Source: Caulobacter sp. (lineage in GTDB: Bacteria > Pseudomonadota > Alphaproteobacteria > Caulobacterales > Caulobacteraceae). Taken from it: a stretch of 63,005 bases of DNA. Positions 50,617 through 60,186 of this stretch are shown here, piece after piece; positions within the stretch are counted from its first letter, which is position 1, and every line of letters begins with the position of its first letter. The notes under the pieces were generated by a model, which saw only the letters and a list, made by a program, of their open reading frames with translations, was not told the origin of the DNA and did no database searches. Position numbers and translations under genes: made by a program. The stretch lies in NCBI GenBank assembly GCA_030645575.1, contig JAUSMJ010000044.1, positions 1 through 63,005 of the forward strand, read 5' to 3'.

Positions 50617-53600
50617 CTAGGCGCGCTCGAAGGCCGCTTCCTCCGCCTGCAGCGGATGATCGAGGCGGCCGGCCATCTCCTTGGGGCAGACCTGCCAGAA
50701 CAGGCCGCGCATGCGATCCCAGTCGCGCAGGATGCCCTGGGCGAAGGCCGAGCCGGTCTCGTGGGCGTGCTCAGCGATCAGCTTGCGCAGATGCTCTTCC
50801 CAGTGCGGCGAGGCGAGGCGCTGGACGATCACGCTGTCGGTGTTGACGCGCCCTTCGAACCGGCCGGCCATGTCGAGGACATAGGCCATGCCGCCCGTCA
50901 TGCCGGCGCCGAAGTTGCCGCCCGTGGGGCCCAGGATCACCGCCGCGCCGCCGGTCATGTATTCGCAGCCGTTGGCCCCGCAGCCCTCGACCACCGTGAC
51001 GGCGCCGGAGTTGCGCACGGCGAACCGCTCACCCGCCTGGCCGGCCGCGAACAGCTTGCCGGCCGTCGCGCCGTACAGACAGGTGTTGCCGATGATCGCG
51101 TTGGACTCGGGCGACACCAGATGCGGCGAGGGTCGCACCACGATGGTCGCGCCCGACAGCCCCTTGCCGACATAGTCGTTCGACTCGCCGGTCAGCACGA
51201 TGCGCAGGCCCCGGACAGCGAAGGCGCCCAGGCTCTGGCCGGCGGAGCCGCGCAGCTCGACGGTCAGATGGTCGGACGGCAGGGCGCTCATGCCGAACTT
51301 GCGGGTGATGTGGCTGGAGACCCGCGCGCCGATGGCCCGGGCCGTGTTCCGCACCGTGTAGGTCAGCTGCATCTTCTCGCCGCGCTGCAGGAAGGGCGCG
51401 GCGTCGCGGACGATCTGGGCGTCGAGCGTGTCGGGCACCTCGTTGCGCCCCTCCACCGTGCAGTAGGGCTTGTTGACCCCCGGATCGGCGCGGACCAGCA
51501 GCGGGTTGAGGTCGAGGTCATCGAGATGCTCGCCGCCGCGGGAGACCTGCGTCAGCAGGTCGGTGCGGCCGACGATCTCCTGGATCGAGCGGAAGCCCAG
51601 CCCGGCCAGGATGCCGCGCACCTCCTCGGCGATGAAGGTGAACAGGTTGACGACCTTGTCCGGCGTGCCGGTGAACCGCGCGCGCAGGGCCTCGTCCTGG
51701 GTGCAGACCCCCACCGGGCAGGTGTTGGAATGGCACTGGCGGACCATGATGCAGCCCATGGCGATCAGGCTGGCCGTGCCGATGCCGAACTCCTCGGCGC
51801 CCAGCATCGCGGCGATGACCACGTCGCGGCCCGTGCGGATGCCGCCATCCGTCCGTAGGCGGACGGAATGACGCAGGTTGTTCAGCGTCAGCACCTGGTT
51901 GGCCTCGGACAGGCCCATCTCCCAGGGCGAGCCGGCGTATTTGATCGAGGTCTGCGGGCTGGCGCCCGTGCCACCCACGTTTCCGGAGATCAGGATCACG
52001 TCGGCCTTGGCCTTGGCCACGCCGGCGGCGATGGCGCCGATGCCGGTCATCGACACCAGCTTCACCGTCACCCGGGCGTCAGGGTTGATCTGCTTGAGGT
52101 CGTAGATCAGCTGGGCCAGGTCCTCGATCGAATAGATGTCGTGGTGCGGCGGCGGGCTGATCAGCATTACGCCTGGCGTAGCGTGGCGCAGCCGGGCGAT
52201 CATCTCGGTGACCTTGAAGCCGGGCAGCTGGCCGCCCTCGCCGGGCTTGGCGCCCTGGGCGTCCTTGATCTCGATCTCGCGGCACTCGTTCAGGTACTCG
52301 GCCGTGACGCCGAACCGGCCCGAGGCCACCTGCTTGACCGCGCTGTTGGGATTGTCGCCGTTGGGCAGGGGGCGATAGCGCGCCCGGTCCTCGCCGCCCT
52401 CGCCGCTGACCGACTTGGCCCCGATGCGGTTCATGGCGATGTTCAGGGCGCCGTGCGCCTCGGGGCCGAGGGCCCCCAGGCTCATGCCGGGGGTCAGGAA
52501 CCGCTTGCGGATCTCGTTGACGCTCTCGACATCGTCCGGGGTCAACGGCTTGCGGTCGCTGCGCCAGTCCAGCAGGTCGCGCAGCTGGATCTGCGGCAGG
52601 GTCCGCATGCCGGCCGAGAACCGCTGGTAGGTCTCGTAGTCGCCGGTGTTGCAGGCCGTCTGCAGCGTGTGGATCATGCGCGCCTCGAAGGCGTGCGCCT
52701 CGCCCGAACGGCGGGCCTTGTAGAAGCCGCCCACCGGCAGGGCGACGAAGGCCGGATCCCAGGCGCGCTGGTGCAGTTCGACGGCGCGCTTTTCCAGGCC
52801 GGCGAAGCCGATGCCGGAGATGCGCGAAGGCATGCCGGGGAAGAACTCGGCCACCAGCGAGCGCGACAGGCCAACGGCCTCGAAGTTGTAGCCGCCGCGA
52901 TAGGACGAGATGACCGCGATGCCCATCTTGGAGATGATCTTCAACAGGCCCTGCTCGATGGCCGTCTTGAAGTTCACGCAGGTCTGGCGAAGCGTCGCCT
53001 CGCCCATCAGGCCGCGCTCAAGCCGGTCCTGGAAGCTTTCCTGCGACAGCCAGGCGTTGACCGCCGTGGCCCCGACCCCGACCAGCACCGCGAAATAGTG
53101 GGTGTCCATGCACTCGGCCGAGCGCACGATGATCGAGACGTAGGAGCGCAGGCCCTTGCCGACGAGGTGGGCGTGAACCCCGCCGGTGGCCAGGATCATC
53201 GGCAGGGCCACGCGGTCAGGCCCGCTCATCTCGTCGGTCAGCACGATGGTCGCGCAGCCGCGCAGGGCCGCGTCCTCGGCCTCGGCGCGGATGCGGTCGA
53301 GATTGGCGCGCAGGGCGTCGCCCGGGCGGGCCTCCGACGCCGGGATCGGCATGGTGCAGTCGATGACGGCCAGGGCCTTGTCGCCGATGTAGCCGAGAAT
53401 CCGCTCGTACATGCCGGTCGTCAGCACCGGGCTTTCCAGCACATAGACATCGGTCTGGGCCTCGTCCTCGACGAGGATGTTGCCGAGGTTCTTGAAGCGG
53501 GTCTTCAGGCTCATCACCCCGGTCTCGCGGAGCGGGTCGATAGGCGGGTTGGTCACCTGGCTGAAGTTCTGGCGGAAATAGTGGCTGAGCGGGCGGTAGT

Positions 53601-55155
53601 TGTCCGACAGCACGGCCAGCGGGGTGTCGTCGCCCATCGAGCCGATGGCTTCCTTGCCATCCTCGACCATCGGAGCGAGCACCAGCTCGAGGTCTTCCAG
53701 CGTCATGCCGGCGGCGGCCTGGCGACGGGCCAGTTCCTCGCCATGGCAACGGCGCGGCTCGGGCCCCGGCGCAATCCGCTCTTCCAGGTTGACCATGTTG
53801 CCGAGCCAGTCGGTGTAGGGGTGCGCATCGGCCAGCCGGTCGATAATCGCGTCCTCGTCGTAGAGCCGGCCCTCGACCAGATCGATGGCGATCATCCGCC
53901 CGGGCGAGATGTTCAGCTTGCGGACGATTCGCTCCTCGGCCACGCCGCACATGCCCGCTTCCGAACCCATGATGACCAGGCCATCGTCGGTATAGGCCAC
54001 GCGCAGAGGGCGCAGGCCGTTGCGGTCCTTGCCGGCCACGACCCAGCGGCCGTCGGTGGCGCACAGCGCCGCCGGACCGTCCCACGGCTCCATCACGGCA
54101 TTGCAGTAGGAGTAGAGCGCCCGGTGCTGCGGCTTCATCTGCTCGTCGGTCTTGCTGGCCCAGGCCTCCGGGATCAACAGGGCCTTGGCCATCGGCGCGT
54201 CGCGGCCGGCGCGGACCAGCACCTCGAAGGTGTTGTCGAGCGCGGCGGAGTCCGAGCCGCTGGGCTGGATCACGGGCTTGATGTCGTCGCCGAAATCGCC
54301 GAACGCCTGGGCGGCCATGCGGATCTCATGGCTCTTCATCCAGTTGGTGTTGCCCTTCAGCGTGTTGATCTCGCCGTTGTGGGCCAGCATCCGGAACGGC
54401 TGGGCCAGCCGCCACTGGGGGAAGGTGTTGGTCGAGTAGCGCTGGTGGAAGATGGCCACGGCCGCGGCGAACCGCTCGTCGCGCAGGTCGGGATAGAAGT
54501 CGTCGATGTTCTCGGCCAGGAACATGCCCTTGTAGATCAGCGACCGCGCCGACAGGGAGCAGATGTAGAAGTCGTTGATCGCCGAGGCGGCGACCTTCTT
54601 CTCGATCCGCTTGCGGCAGAGGAACAGGGCGCGCTCCAGCGCCTCGCCCTCCATTCCCGGCGGGGGCGAGAGCATGATCTGCTCGATCTCGGGCCGGGTG
54701 GCGTTGGCCTTCTCGCCGATCACCGAGGTATCGACCGGCACCTGGCGCCAGCCGTAGATGTAGAAGCCGAAGCGCAGGGCCTCGCTCTCGACGATGGTCC
54801 GGGCGGCTTCCTGGGCGCCCAGGTCCGTGCGCGGCAGGAAGATCTGGCCCACGGCGATGGCGCCGGGCCGCAGCTTGTGGCCGGTGTTGCGCACCTGGTC
54901 GATGAAGAAATCCCGCGGCACCGACAGCAGGATGCCGGCGCCGTCGCCGGTCTTGCCGTCGGCATCGACCGCGCCCCGGTGCCAGACGGCCTTCAGCGCC
55001 TTGATGGCCAGATCGACCACCTCGCGGCGCGGCTTGCCGTCGATGGCGCAGACCAGGCCCACGCCGCAGTTGTCGCGCTCGGACGTCGGATCATAGGCGT
55101 GGCCGTCGATCAGCCGCTGACGGTTGGCGAGATAGCGGTCGAGTTCGATGCTCAT
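50617..55155 (-). CDS. gltB: Glutamate synthase (NADPH) large subunit
   Basis: 1512 residues from ATG 55155 with GGAG 8 nt upstream; a GTG at 55164 overlapping the gltD stop is the alternative. Domains in order: glutaminase (about 30-430) after a propeptide, with nucleophile Cys in ERDNCGVGLV; central domain (about 470-750); FMN/synthase (about 800-1200) with GALGPEAHGALNIAMNRIG and the 3Fe-4S cysteines in CIMVRQCHSNTCPVGVC; then the GXGXG beta-helix domain. It makes glutamate from glutamine and 2-oxoglutarate. GltD is encoded just upstream. Confidence 0.96.
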   Translation of the reverse strand: MSIELDRYLANRQRLIDGHAYDPTSERDNCGVGLVCAIDGKPRREVVDLAIKALKAVWHRGAVDADGKTGDGAGILLSVPRDFFIDQVRNTGHKLRPGAIAVGQIFLPRTDLGAQEAARTIVESEALRFGFYIYGWRQVPVDTSVIGEKANATRPEIEQIMLSPPPGMEGEALERALFLCRKRIEKKVAASAINDFYICSLSARSLIYKGMFLAENIDDFYPDLRDERFAAAVAIFHQRYSTNTFPQWRLAQPFRMLAHNGEINTLKGNTNWMKSHEIRMAAQAFGDFGDDIKPVIQPSGSDSAALDNTFEVLVRAGRDAPMAKALLIPEAWASKTDEQMKPQHRALYSYCNAVMEPWDGPAALCATDGRWVVAGKDRNGLRPLRVAYTDDGLVIMGSEAGMCGVAEERIVRKLNISPGRMIAIDLVEGRLYDEDAIIDRLADAHPYTDWLGNMVNLEERIAPGPEPRRCHGEELARRQAAAGMTLEDLELVLAPMVEDGKEAIGSMGDDTPLAVLSDNYRPLSHYFRQNFSQVTNPPIDPLRETGVMSLKTRFKNLGNILVEDEAQTDVYVLESPVLTTGMYERILGYIGDKALAVIDCTMPIPASEARPGDALRANLDRIRAEAEDAALRGCATIVLTDEMSGPDRVALPMILATGGVHAHLVGKGLRSYVSIIVRSAECMDTHYFAVLVGVGATAVNAWLSQESFQDRLERGLMGEATLRQTCVNFKTAIEQGLLKIISKMGIAVISSYRGGYNFEAVGLSRSLVAEFFPGMPSRISGIGFAGLEKRAVELHQRAWDPAFVALPVGGFYKARRSGEAHAFEARMIHTLQTACNTGDYETYQRFSAGMRTLPQIQLRDLLDWRSDRKPLTPDDVESVNEIRKRFLTPGMSLGALGPEAHGALNIAMNRIGAKSVSGEGGEDRARYRPLPNGDNPNSAVKQVASGRFGVTAEYLNECREIEIKDAQGAKPGEGGQLPGFKVTEMIARLRHATPGVMLISPPPHHDIYSIEDLAQLIYDLKQINPDARVTVKLVSMTGIGAIAAGVAKAKADVILISGNVGGTGASPQTSIKYAGSPWEMGLSEANQVLTLNNLRHSVRLRTDGGIRTGRDVVIAAMLGAEEFGIGTASLIAMGCIMVRQCHSNTCPVGVCTQDEALRARFTGTPDKVVNLFTFIAEEVRGILAGLGFRSIQEIVGRTDLLTQVSRGGEHLDDLDLNPLLVRADPGVNKPYCTVEGRNEVPDTLDAQIVRDAAPFLQRGEKMQLTYTVRNTARAIGARVSSHITRKFGMSALPSDHLTVELRGSAGQSLGAFAVRGLRIVLTGESNDYVGKGLSGATIVVRPSPHLVSPESNAIIGNTCLYGATAGKLFAAGQAGERFAVRNSGAVTVVEGCGANGCEYMTGGAAVILGPTGGNFGAGMTGGMAYVLDMAGRFEGRVNTDSVIVQRLASPHWEEHLRKLIAEHAHETGSAFAQGILRDWDRMRGLFWQVCPKEMAGRLDHPLQAEEAAFERA

Positions 55156-55160
55156 GGCGC

Positions 55161-56609
55161 TCACTCCGCCGCGACGAGGACGGGGGAATCCGCCTTCGCC
55201 TGCAGATAGCTGTGGATGGAGGCGGCGGCGTCGCGGCCGTCGCGGATGGCCCAGACGACCAGCGAGGCGCCGCGGGCAATGTCGCCAGCCGCGAACACGC
55301 CGTCGAGGTTGGCCGCCTGGGTGTTGCGGTCGATCTTCACCGTGCCCCAGCGGCTGACCGCCAGATCCGGCTCACTCAGGGTGGCGGGCAGGTCTTCCGG
55401 ATCGAAGCCGAGCGCCCCGATCACCAGCTGGGCCGGCAGGTCGAAGTCCGAGCCATCGACCGCCTCCGGCGCCCGGCGGCCGGAGCTGTCGGGCGGGCCC
55501 AGACGCATGCGGATCGCGCGCACGCCGGTGACGCCGTCGGCGCCGCCGAGCAGGCCGCGCGGGGCGGCCAGCCATTCGAAGACCACACCCTCTTCCTCGG
55601 CGTTGGTCACCTCGCGCAGGGAGCCGGGCATGTTTTCGCGATCACGGCGATAGAGGCAGGTGACCGACCTGGCCCCCTGGCGCACGGCCGTGCGCACGCA
55701 GTCCATGGCCGTGTCGCCACCGCCGATGACCACGACATCCTTGTCGGCCGCATTGAGGGTTCCGGCCTCGAAGTCAGCGACCAGGTCGCCCATCCCCTTG
55801 CGGTTGGAGGCGATCAGATAGTCGAGCGCCGCGACCACGCCGTCCGAACCCGCGCCGGGCATTTCCAGCGCCCGCGCGGCATAGACGCCGGTCGCCAGCA
55901 GCACCGCGTCATGACGCTCGCGCAGTTGCGGCAGGGTGGCGTCGCGGCCGACCTCGAAGTTCAGCTTGAAGACGACGCCGCCGTCGGCCAGCCGCTGCGT
56001 GCGACGCTCGACGACGTCCTTCTCCAGCTTGAAGCCGGGGATGCCGTAGATCAGCAGCCCGCCGGCGCGGTCGTGGCGGTCATAGACGGTGACCGCGTAG
56101 CCCAGCTCGCGCAGAACCTCGGCCGCGGCCAGTCCAGCGGGGCCGGCGCCGACGATGCCGACCGACTGGCCCAGCCCGGCGCGGGCGACCAGCGGCTTCA
56201 CCCAGCCCTCTTCCCAGGCCTTGTCGGTCAGGTAGCGTTCGACCGCGCCGATCGTGACGGTGCCGTGGCCCGACTGCTCGATCACGCAGTTGCCTTCGCA
56301 CAGCCGGTCCTGCGGGCAGATGCGGCCGCAGATCTCGGGCATGGAATTGGTCGCCTGCGACAGGCGATAGGCTTCCTCCAGCCGTCCGGCGGCCGTCAGG
56401 CGCAACCAGTCGGGGATGTTGTTGTGCAGCGGGCAGTGGGTCTGGCAGAAGGGGACGCCGCACTGCGAACAACGCGAAGCCTGTTCGGCGGCCTTGGCGT
56501 CGATGAAATCGGCGTAGATTTCATGGAAGTCGCGGTCGCGCGTCCGCGCCTCCCGCTTCTCCGGAGTGCGGCGATCGATGGTCGTGAACTTCAGCATCCG
56601 CTCGGCCAT
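55161..56609 (-). CDS. gltD: Glutamate synthase small subunit
   Basis: 482 residues from ATG 56609; an ATG at 56597 (MLKFTTIDR) is an alternative. N-terminal 4Fe-4S cysteines CSQCGVPFCQTHC and CGRICPQDRLCEGNC, then an FAD-binding VGIVGAGPAGLAAAEVL and an NADPH-binding VVIGGGDTAMDCVRTA motif. It passes electrons from NADPH to GltB. It is the first gene of the gltD-gltB unit. Upstream (56610-56798) lie repeated ATTGTC elements. Confidence 0.95.
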   Translation of the reverse strand: MAERMLKFTTIDRRTPEKREARTRDRDFHEIYADFIDAKAAEQASRCSQCGVPFCQTHCPLHNNIPDWLRLTAAGRLEEAYRLSQATNSMPEICGRICPQDRLCEGNCVIEQSGHGTVTIGAVERYLTDKAWEEGWVKPLVARAGLGQSVGIVGAGPAGLAAAEVLRELGYAVTVYDRHDRAGGLLIYGIPGFKLEKDVVERRTQRLADGGVVFKLNFEVGRDATLPQLRERHDAVLLATGVYAARALEMPGAGSDGVVAALDYLIASNRKGMGDLVADFEAGTLNAADKDVVVIGGGDTAMDCVRTAVRQGARSVTCLYRRDRENMPGSLREVTNAEEEGVVFEWLAAPRGLLGGADGVTGVRAIRMRLGPPDSSGRRAPEAVDGSDFDLPAQLVIGALGFDPEDLPATLSEPDLAVSRWGTVKIDRNTQAANLDGVFAAGDIARGASLVVWAIRDGRDAAASIHSYLQAKADSPVLVAAE

Positions 56610-56682
56610 GCCGCGCCCCAGCCTTCCTGTAGGAAAAGATTGCTCAGGGGCCCTTTTACGGCCTGGGAAACGCACGAAAAAT

Positions 56683-56775
56683 GCGATTGTCAATATTGTT
56701 GACGACAATCCCACCTTACGGCCCGTCGCGGGCCCGGGATTCTGCGACCGCCTCGCAGGTATTGTCCCAATTGTA
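56683..56775. promoter_or_regulatory. Divergent gltD/uppP control region with ATTGTC dyads
   Basis: GATTGTCAATATTG TTGACGACAATC forms an imperfect palindrome near 56683-56710. ATTGTC recurs at about 56760 (ATTGTCCCAATTGTA). Regulation could involve a nitrogen or envelope regulator, unidentified. No gene is present in 56610-56798. Confidence 0.4.
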
Positions 56776-56798
56776 GACTATAAACACGAAAGCCTCTC

Positions 56799-57602
56799 AT
56801 GAACGACCTTCTCGCCGCCATCCTCCTCGGGATCATTGAGGGCCTGACCGAGTTCATCCCGGTCTCCTCGACCGGCCACCTCCTGCTGGCCAAGGCGGCC
56901 CTGGGCCTGACCGATCCGTCGTGGGACAGCTTCATCGTGCTGATCCAGCTGGGCGCGATCCTGGCGGTGATGGCGCTCTATTTCAGGCGACTGTGGGCGG
57001 TGCTGATCGGCCTGCCGACCAGCGCCGAGGCCCGCCGCTTCGCCCTGTCGGTGCTGGTCGCCTTCCTGCCGGCCGTGGTGTTCGGCTTCCTGCTCTACGA
57101 CTTCATCAAACAGGTGCTGTTCGAGAGCCCGGGCGTCATCTGCTGGTCGCTGATCGTCGGCGGGGTGCTGCTGCTGGCCATCGACCGCTGGAGCCCGGCG
57201 CCGCGCCAGCAGGACGCGATGAAGCTGTCGCTGCCGACGGCGCTGGGCGTGGGCCTGTTCCAGGTTCTGGCGATGATCCCGGGCGTTTCACGCTCGGGCG
57301 CGACCATCGTCGGCGGCGTGATGCTCGGCATCGACAAGCGGGCGGCGGCGGAATTCAGCTTCTACCTGGCCATCCCGACCATGATCGGCGCCTTCGCCAA
57401 GGATTTCTGGGAAAGCCGCGAAAGCCTGATGGTCGGCGACCACCTGGGTCTGCTGGCGGTCGGCTTCGTGGTCTCGTTCGTCTCGGGCCTGGTGGTCGTG
57501 AAGGTGCTGCTCGACTTCGTCAGCAAGCGCGGCCTGGCGCCGTTCGGCTGGTGGCGGATCGCGGTCGGCGCCGTGGGCCTGGCCTGGCTCTATCTGGCGT
57601 AG
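56799..57602 (+). CDS. uppP: Undecaprenyl-diphosphatase
   Basis: 267 residues, all-helical membrane protein with about eight TM segments. Motif 1, LGIIEGLTEFIPVSSTGHLLL, and motif 2, MIPGVSRSGATIVGGVMLGI, hold the catalytic residues (shown here only partly: EGLTEFIPVSSTGH and PGVSRSGATI). It removes phosphate from undecaprenyl diphosphate, recycling the lipid carrier for wall and polysaccharide synthesis, and gives bacitracin resistance. Divergent from gltD; the two-hairpin REP-like element copy 3 follows 8 nt after its stop. Confidence 0.95.
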   Translation: MNDLLAAILLGIIEGLTEFIPVSSTGHLLLAKAALGLTDPSWDSFIVLIQLGAILAVMALYFRRLWAVLIGLPTSAEARRFALSVLVAFLPAVVFGFLLYDFIKQVLFESPGVICWSLIVGGVLLLAIDRWSPAPRQQDAMKLSLPTALGVGLFQVLAMIPGVSRSGATIVGGVMLGIDKRAAAEFSFYLAIPTMIGAFAKDFWESRESLMVGDHLGLLAVGFVVSFVSGLVVVKVLLDFVSKRGLAPFGWWRIAVGAVGLAWLYLA

Positions 57603-57610
57603 CCACAGCC

Positions 57611-57686
57611 GGGGACATGTACCTCCTGGTACGTGTCCCCATCAGCTTCAGGGCGGCGGGGGACACGTACTGAAGTACATGTCCCC
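57611..57686. repeat. REP-like two-hairpin element, copy 3
   Basis: Hairpins 57611-57640 and 57659-57686, spacer ATCAGCTTCAGGGCGGCG, closely like copy 1. The first has ACATG facing CGTGT and the second ACACG facing CATGT. It lies between convergent uppP and the NDUFA9-like gene. Confidence 0.85.
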
Positions 57687-57693
57687 GTCTTCG

Positions 57694-58659
57694 CTAGAAC
57701 GCCCCTTCCGGGACGGCGGCGTACTGGCCGCCCTTGCGGTAACGATAGAGGTAGCTGGGGGCGATGGCCTCGACGCTGCGCGGCGCGATCCCCAGCGCCT
57801 CGAGGCCCGCCGCCCCGTCGGTCACGACGTTGTCGGCGCGCAGCAGTTCGACCTGGTCGGCCGTCAGCACCGGCGGAAGGCCGACCACGGCCGTCAGCGC
57901 CGCGAGCCTGCCGATCAGGGACGCCACCGGCCACGGCAGGGGCGCCAGGATGCGCCGCTTGCCCGTCTCGCACAGCACGAAGGCCATCAGCTCGCGGAAG
58001 GTGAACACGCCGGGCCCGCCCAGCTCATAGGTGCGGCCGGCGCAGGCCGGGTCGGCCAGGACCTTGGCCACCGCCGCGGCCACGTCGCCGACATAGACCG
58101 GCTGGAAGCGCGTCGCGCCGCCGCCCGGCAGCGGCAGGGCCGGGCTGAAGCCGGCCATCGTCGCGAAGCGGTTGAAGAAGTCGTCCTCGGGACCGAACAC
58201 CACCGACGGCCGCAGGATCACCGCCGTGGGAACGGCGGAGCGCACGGCGGCCTCGCCCTCGGCCTTGGTGCGCGCGTATTTCGACGGGGACTCCGCGTCG
58301 GCGCCGAGGGCCGAGATCTGTACGAACCGGGTCACGCCCCGGGCGGCGGTGGCCTCGGCGATGGTCTTGGCGCCCATGGCGTGCAGCGCCTGGAACCCCT
58401 GACGGCCGCTCTCGAACAGCACCCCGATCAGGTTCACACAGGCCTCGGCCCCGTCCAGCGCCCGGTCCACCGAAGCGGCGTCGCGGACATTGGCCTGGAC
58501 CACCTCGATCTGGCCGACGTCGCCGAGCATGCGCAGGCGATAGCCCCGGCCGACATTGCGGGCGGCGACCCGCACGCGCCAGCCTTGTCTGGCCAGCGAA
58601 CGGACGACCTGGCGACCGACAAAGCCGGTTCCCCCGAAGACGGTGACGAGCCCACGCAT
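57694..58659 (-). CDS. NDUFA9-like NAD(P)-binding protein (atypical SDR)
   Basis: 321 residues from ATG 58659 (AGG upstream); a GTG at 58680 is the alternative. N-terminal nucleotide loop VFGGTGFVGRQVVR, then ISALGADAESPSKYARTKAEGE with the retained Y-x3-K (YARTK), and YELGGPGVFTFRELM. The bacterial relatives are annotated as complex I NDUFA9-like or NmrA-type. Cellular role is unclear. tRNA-Leu lies divergent, across 137 nt. Confidence 0.82.
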   Translation of the reverse strand: MRGLVTVFGGTGFVGRQVVRSLARQGWRVRVAARNVGRGYRLRMLGDVGQIEVVQANVRDAASVDRALDGAEACVNLIGVLFESGRQGFQALHAMGAKTIAEATAARGVTRFVQISALGADAESPSKYARTKAEGEAAVRSAVPTAVILRPSVVFGPEDDFFNRFATMAGFSPALPLPGGGATRFQPVYVGDVAAAVAKVLADPACAGRTYELGGPGVFTFRELMAFVLCETGKRRILAPLPWPVASLIGRLAALTAVVGLPPVLTADQVELLRADNVVTDGAAGLEALGIAPRSVEAIAPSYLYRYRKGGQYAAVPEGAF

Positions 58660-58796
58660 GACGGCGCCTTTTCCCTGCACGAATGCGCCCGGATAGACGA
58701 CGCGCGGTCCATGTGCAACGCGCCATTGACCGCATCAAGGCGGCGCCCTATGAGGCTCGCCTTCGCGCTGATCCGGGGTTCCGGAAAGGTATGCGA

Positions 58797-58883
<87 letters not shown>

Positions 58884-58929
58884 CCCTCCTCTTCTATATG
58901 GTAGAGAGTGAGAGAGGGAGCGACCGCAT

Positions 58930-59547
58930 TTGGCCAATCATCTGCATGAAGGCGACATCCCGGCGGGCCTGTTCGCGGGCGCCACGTCGGTAGCCATCGA
59001 TTCGGAGACGATGGGCCTGAGCCTGCAGCGCGACCCGCTGTGCGTCGTGCAGATCTCCGCCGGCGACGGCAACGCCCATGTGGTGCGGCTGAACCGCCCC
59101 GCCTACGACTGTCCCAATCTCAAGGCGCTGCTCGTCGATCCGGCGGTGCTGAAGATTTTTCACTTCGGCCGCTTCGATATCGCCATGTTCGAGCGGTATC
59201 TGCAGGTGACGACCACCCCTGTCTGGTGCACCAAGATCGCCTCCAAACTCGCCCGCACCTATACCGACCGCCACGGCCTGAAGGACGTGTGCAAGGAGCT
59301 GCTCGGCGTGGACCTTTCCAAGGCGCAGCAGAGTTCCGACTGGGGCGCGGCGACTCTTTCGCCCGAGCAGCTGGCCTACGCCGCCTCCGACGTCCTCTAT
59401 CTGCACGGCCTGAAAACCCGGCTGCAGGCCATGCTCGACCGCGAAGGCCGGGCGGCCCTGGCCCAGGCCTGTTTCGACTTCCTGCCCCAGCGCGCGCGAC
59501 TCGACCTCGCCGGCTGGGAAGAGGTCGATATCTTCGCGCACAGCTGA
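58930..59547 (+). CDS. RNase D-like 3'-5' exonuclease
   Basis: 205 residues, TTG start at 58930 with GGGAG 10 nt upstream. A DEDDy exonuclease domain covers nearly the whole protein: AIDSETMG (Asp, Glu), IFHFGRFDIAMF (Asp), and YAASDVLYLHGL (Tyr, Asp). The HRDC domains of full RNase D are missing, so it is the short type. It may trim tRNA or structured RNA 3' ends. It begins 46 nt after tRNA-Leu, so co-transcription and direct processing of that tRNA are plausible. lptC follows after 7 nt. Confidence 0.88.
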   Translation: MANHLHEGDIPAGLFAGATSVAIDSETMGLSLQRDPLCVVQISAGDGNAHVVRLNRPAYDCPNLKALLVDPAVLKIFHFGRFDIAMFERYLQVTTTPVWCTKIASKLARTYTDRHGLKDVCKELLGVDLSKAQQSSDWGAATLSPEQLAYAASDVLYLHGLKTRLQAMLDREGRAALAQACFDFLPQRARLDLAGWEEVDIFAHS

Positions 59548-59554
59548 GCTGGTG

Positions 59555-60178
59555 ATGACCGCCACGTCGCACCCCGTGACACTGCCGGTCGATCGCGGCG
59601 CGGCGTTCGCCCGCTGGGAGCGGCGGCTGGTGCTGATCAGCGCGCTGCGACGCGTGCTGCCGGCGATCATGGGCCTGATCACCCTGGGCCTGGCGACCCT
59701 GGTGACGATCAGCGCGCTCAAGGCCCCGCATCCGGTGAAGACCGACGATCCGATCATCCGCATGGTCGGGGCCCGCTTCCAGGGCCGGGTCGAGGACGGC
59801 CGCAGCTTCCTGATCGGCGCCCAGGAGGCGGCCCGCGACGAACGCCAGCCGCATCGCGTCACCCTGGTCGAGCCGATCATGGTCGTCGGGGCGGAAACCG
59901 CCACGCCGCGCCGGCTGATGGCCAAGATGGGCGTCTACGACGAACAGACCCAACTTCTGCGGCTGACCGGGGACGTCCGGATCGACGACGGGCTGGGCAA
60001 CCGGGTGGCGTCCAACGACATCACCATCGACACCCGCACCGGCACGGCCGTCGGGCAGAGCGGTATCGAGGGCGACGGCCCCGTGGGCCAGGTCTCGGCC
60101 GACTCCTACAGCGTCAAGGACAAGGGCGACCGCATCGAATTCCGAGGCAGGGTTCGCACGCGGGTCAATCCGGAATAA
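59555..60178 (+). CDS. lptC: LPS export protein LptC
   Basis: 207 residues from ATG 59555 (a GTG at 59552 is directly before). One TM near the N-terminus (about 36-58), followed by a periplasmic LptC/OstA-like beta-jellyroll (about 65-200; VTLVEPIMVVGAETA, LRLTGDVRIDDGLGNRVASNDI). It links the inner-membrane Lpt transporter to LptA. It starts an lptC-lptA-lptB-rpoN order known from alphaproteobacteria. Confidence 0.88.
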   Translation: MTATSHPVTLPVDRGAAFARWERRLVLISALRRVLPAIMGLITLGLATLVTISALKAPHPVKTDDPIIRMVGARFQGRVEDGRSFLIGAQEAARDERQPHRVTLVEPIMVVGAETATPRRLMAKMGVYDEQTQLLRLTGDVRIDDGLGNRVASNDITIDTRTGTAVGQSGIEGDGPVGQVSADSYSVKDKGDRIEFRGRVRTRVNPE

Positions 60179-60186
60179 GACAGGTC

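Noticed and set aside
51868..55209. 1113-residue plus-strand open frame
   Set aside because: Antisense shadow of gltB; no domain and the same biased composition.
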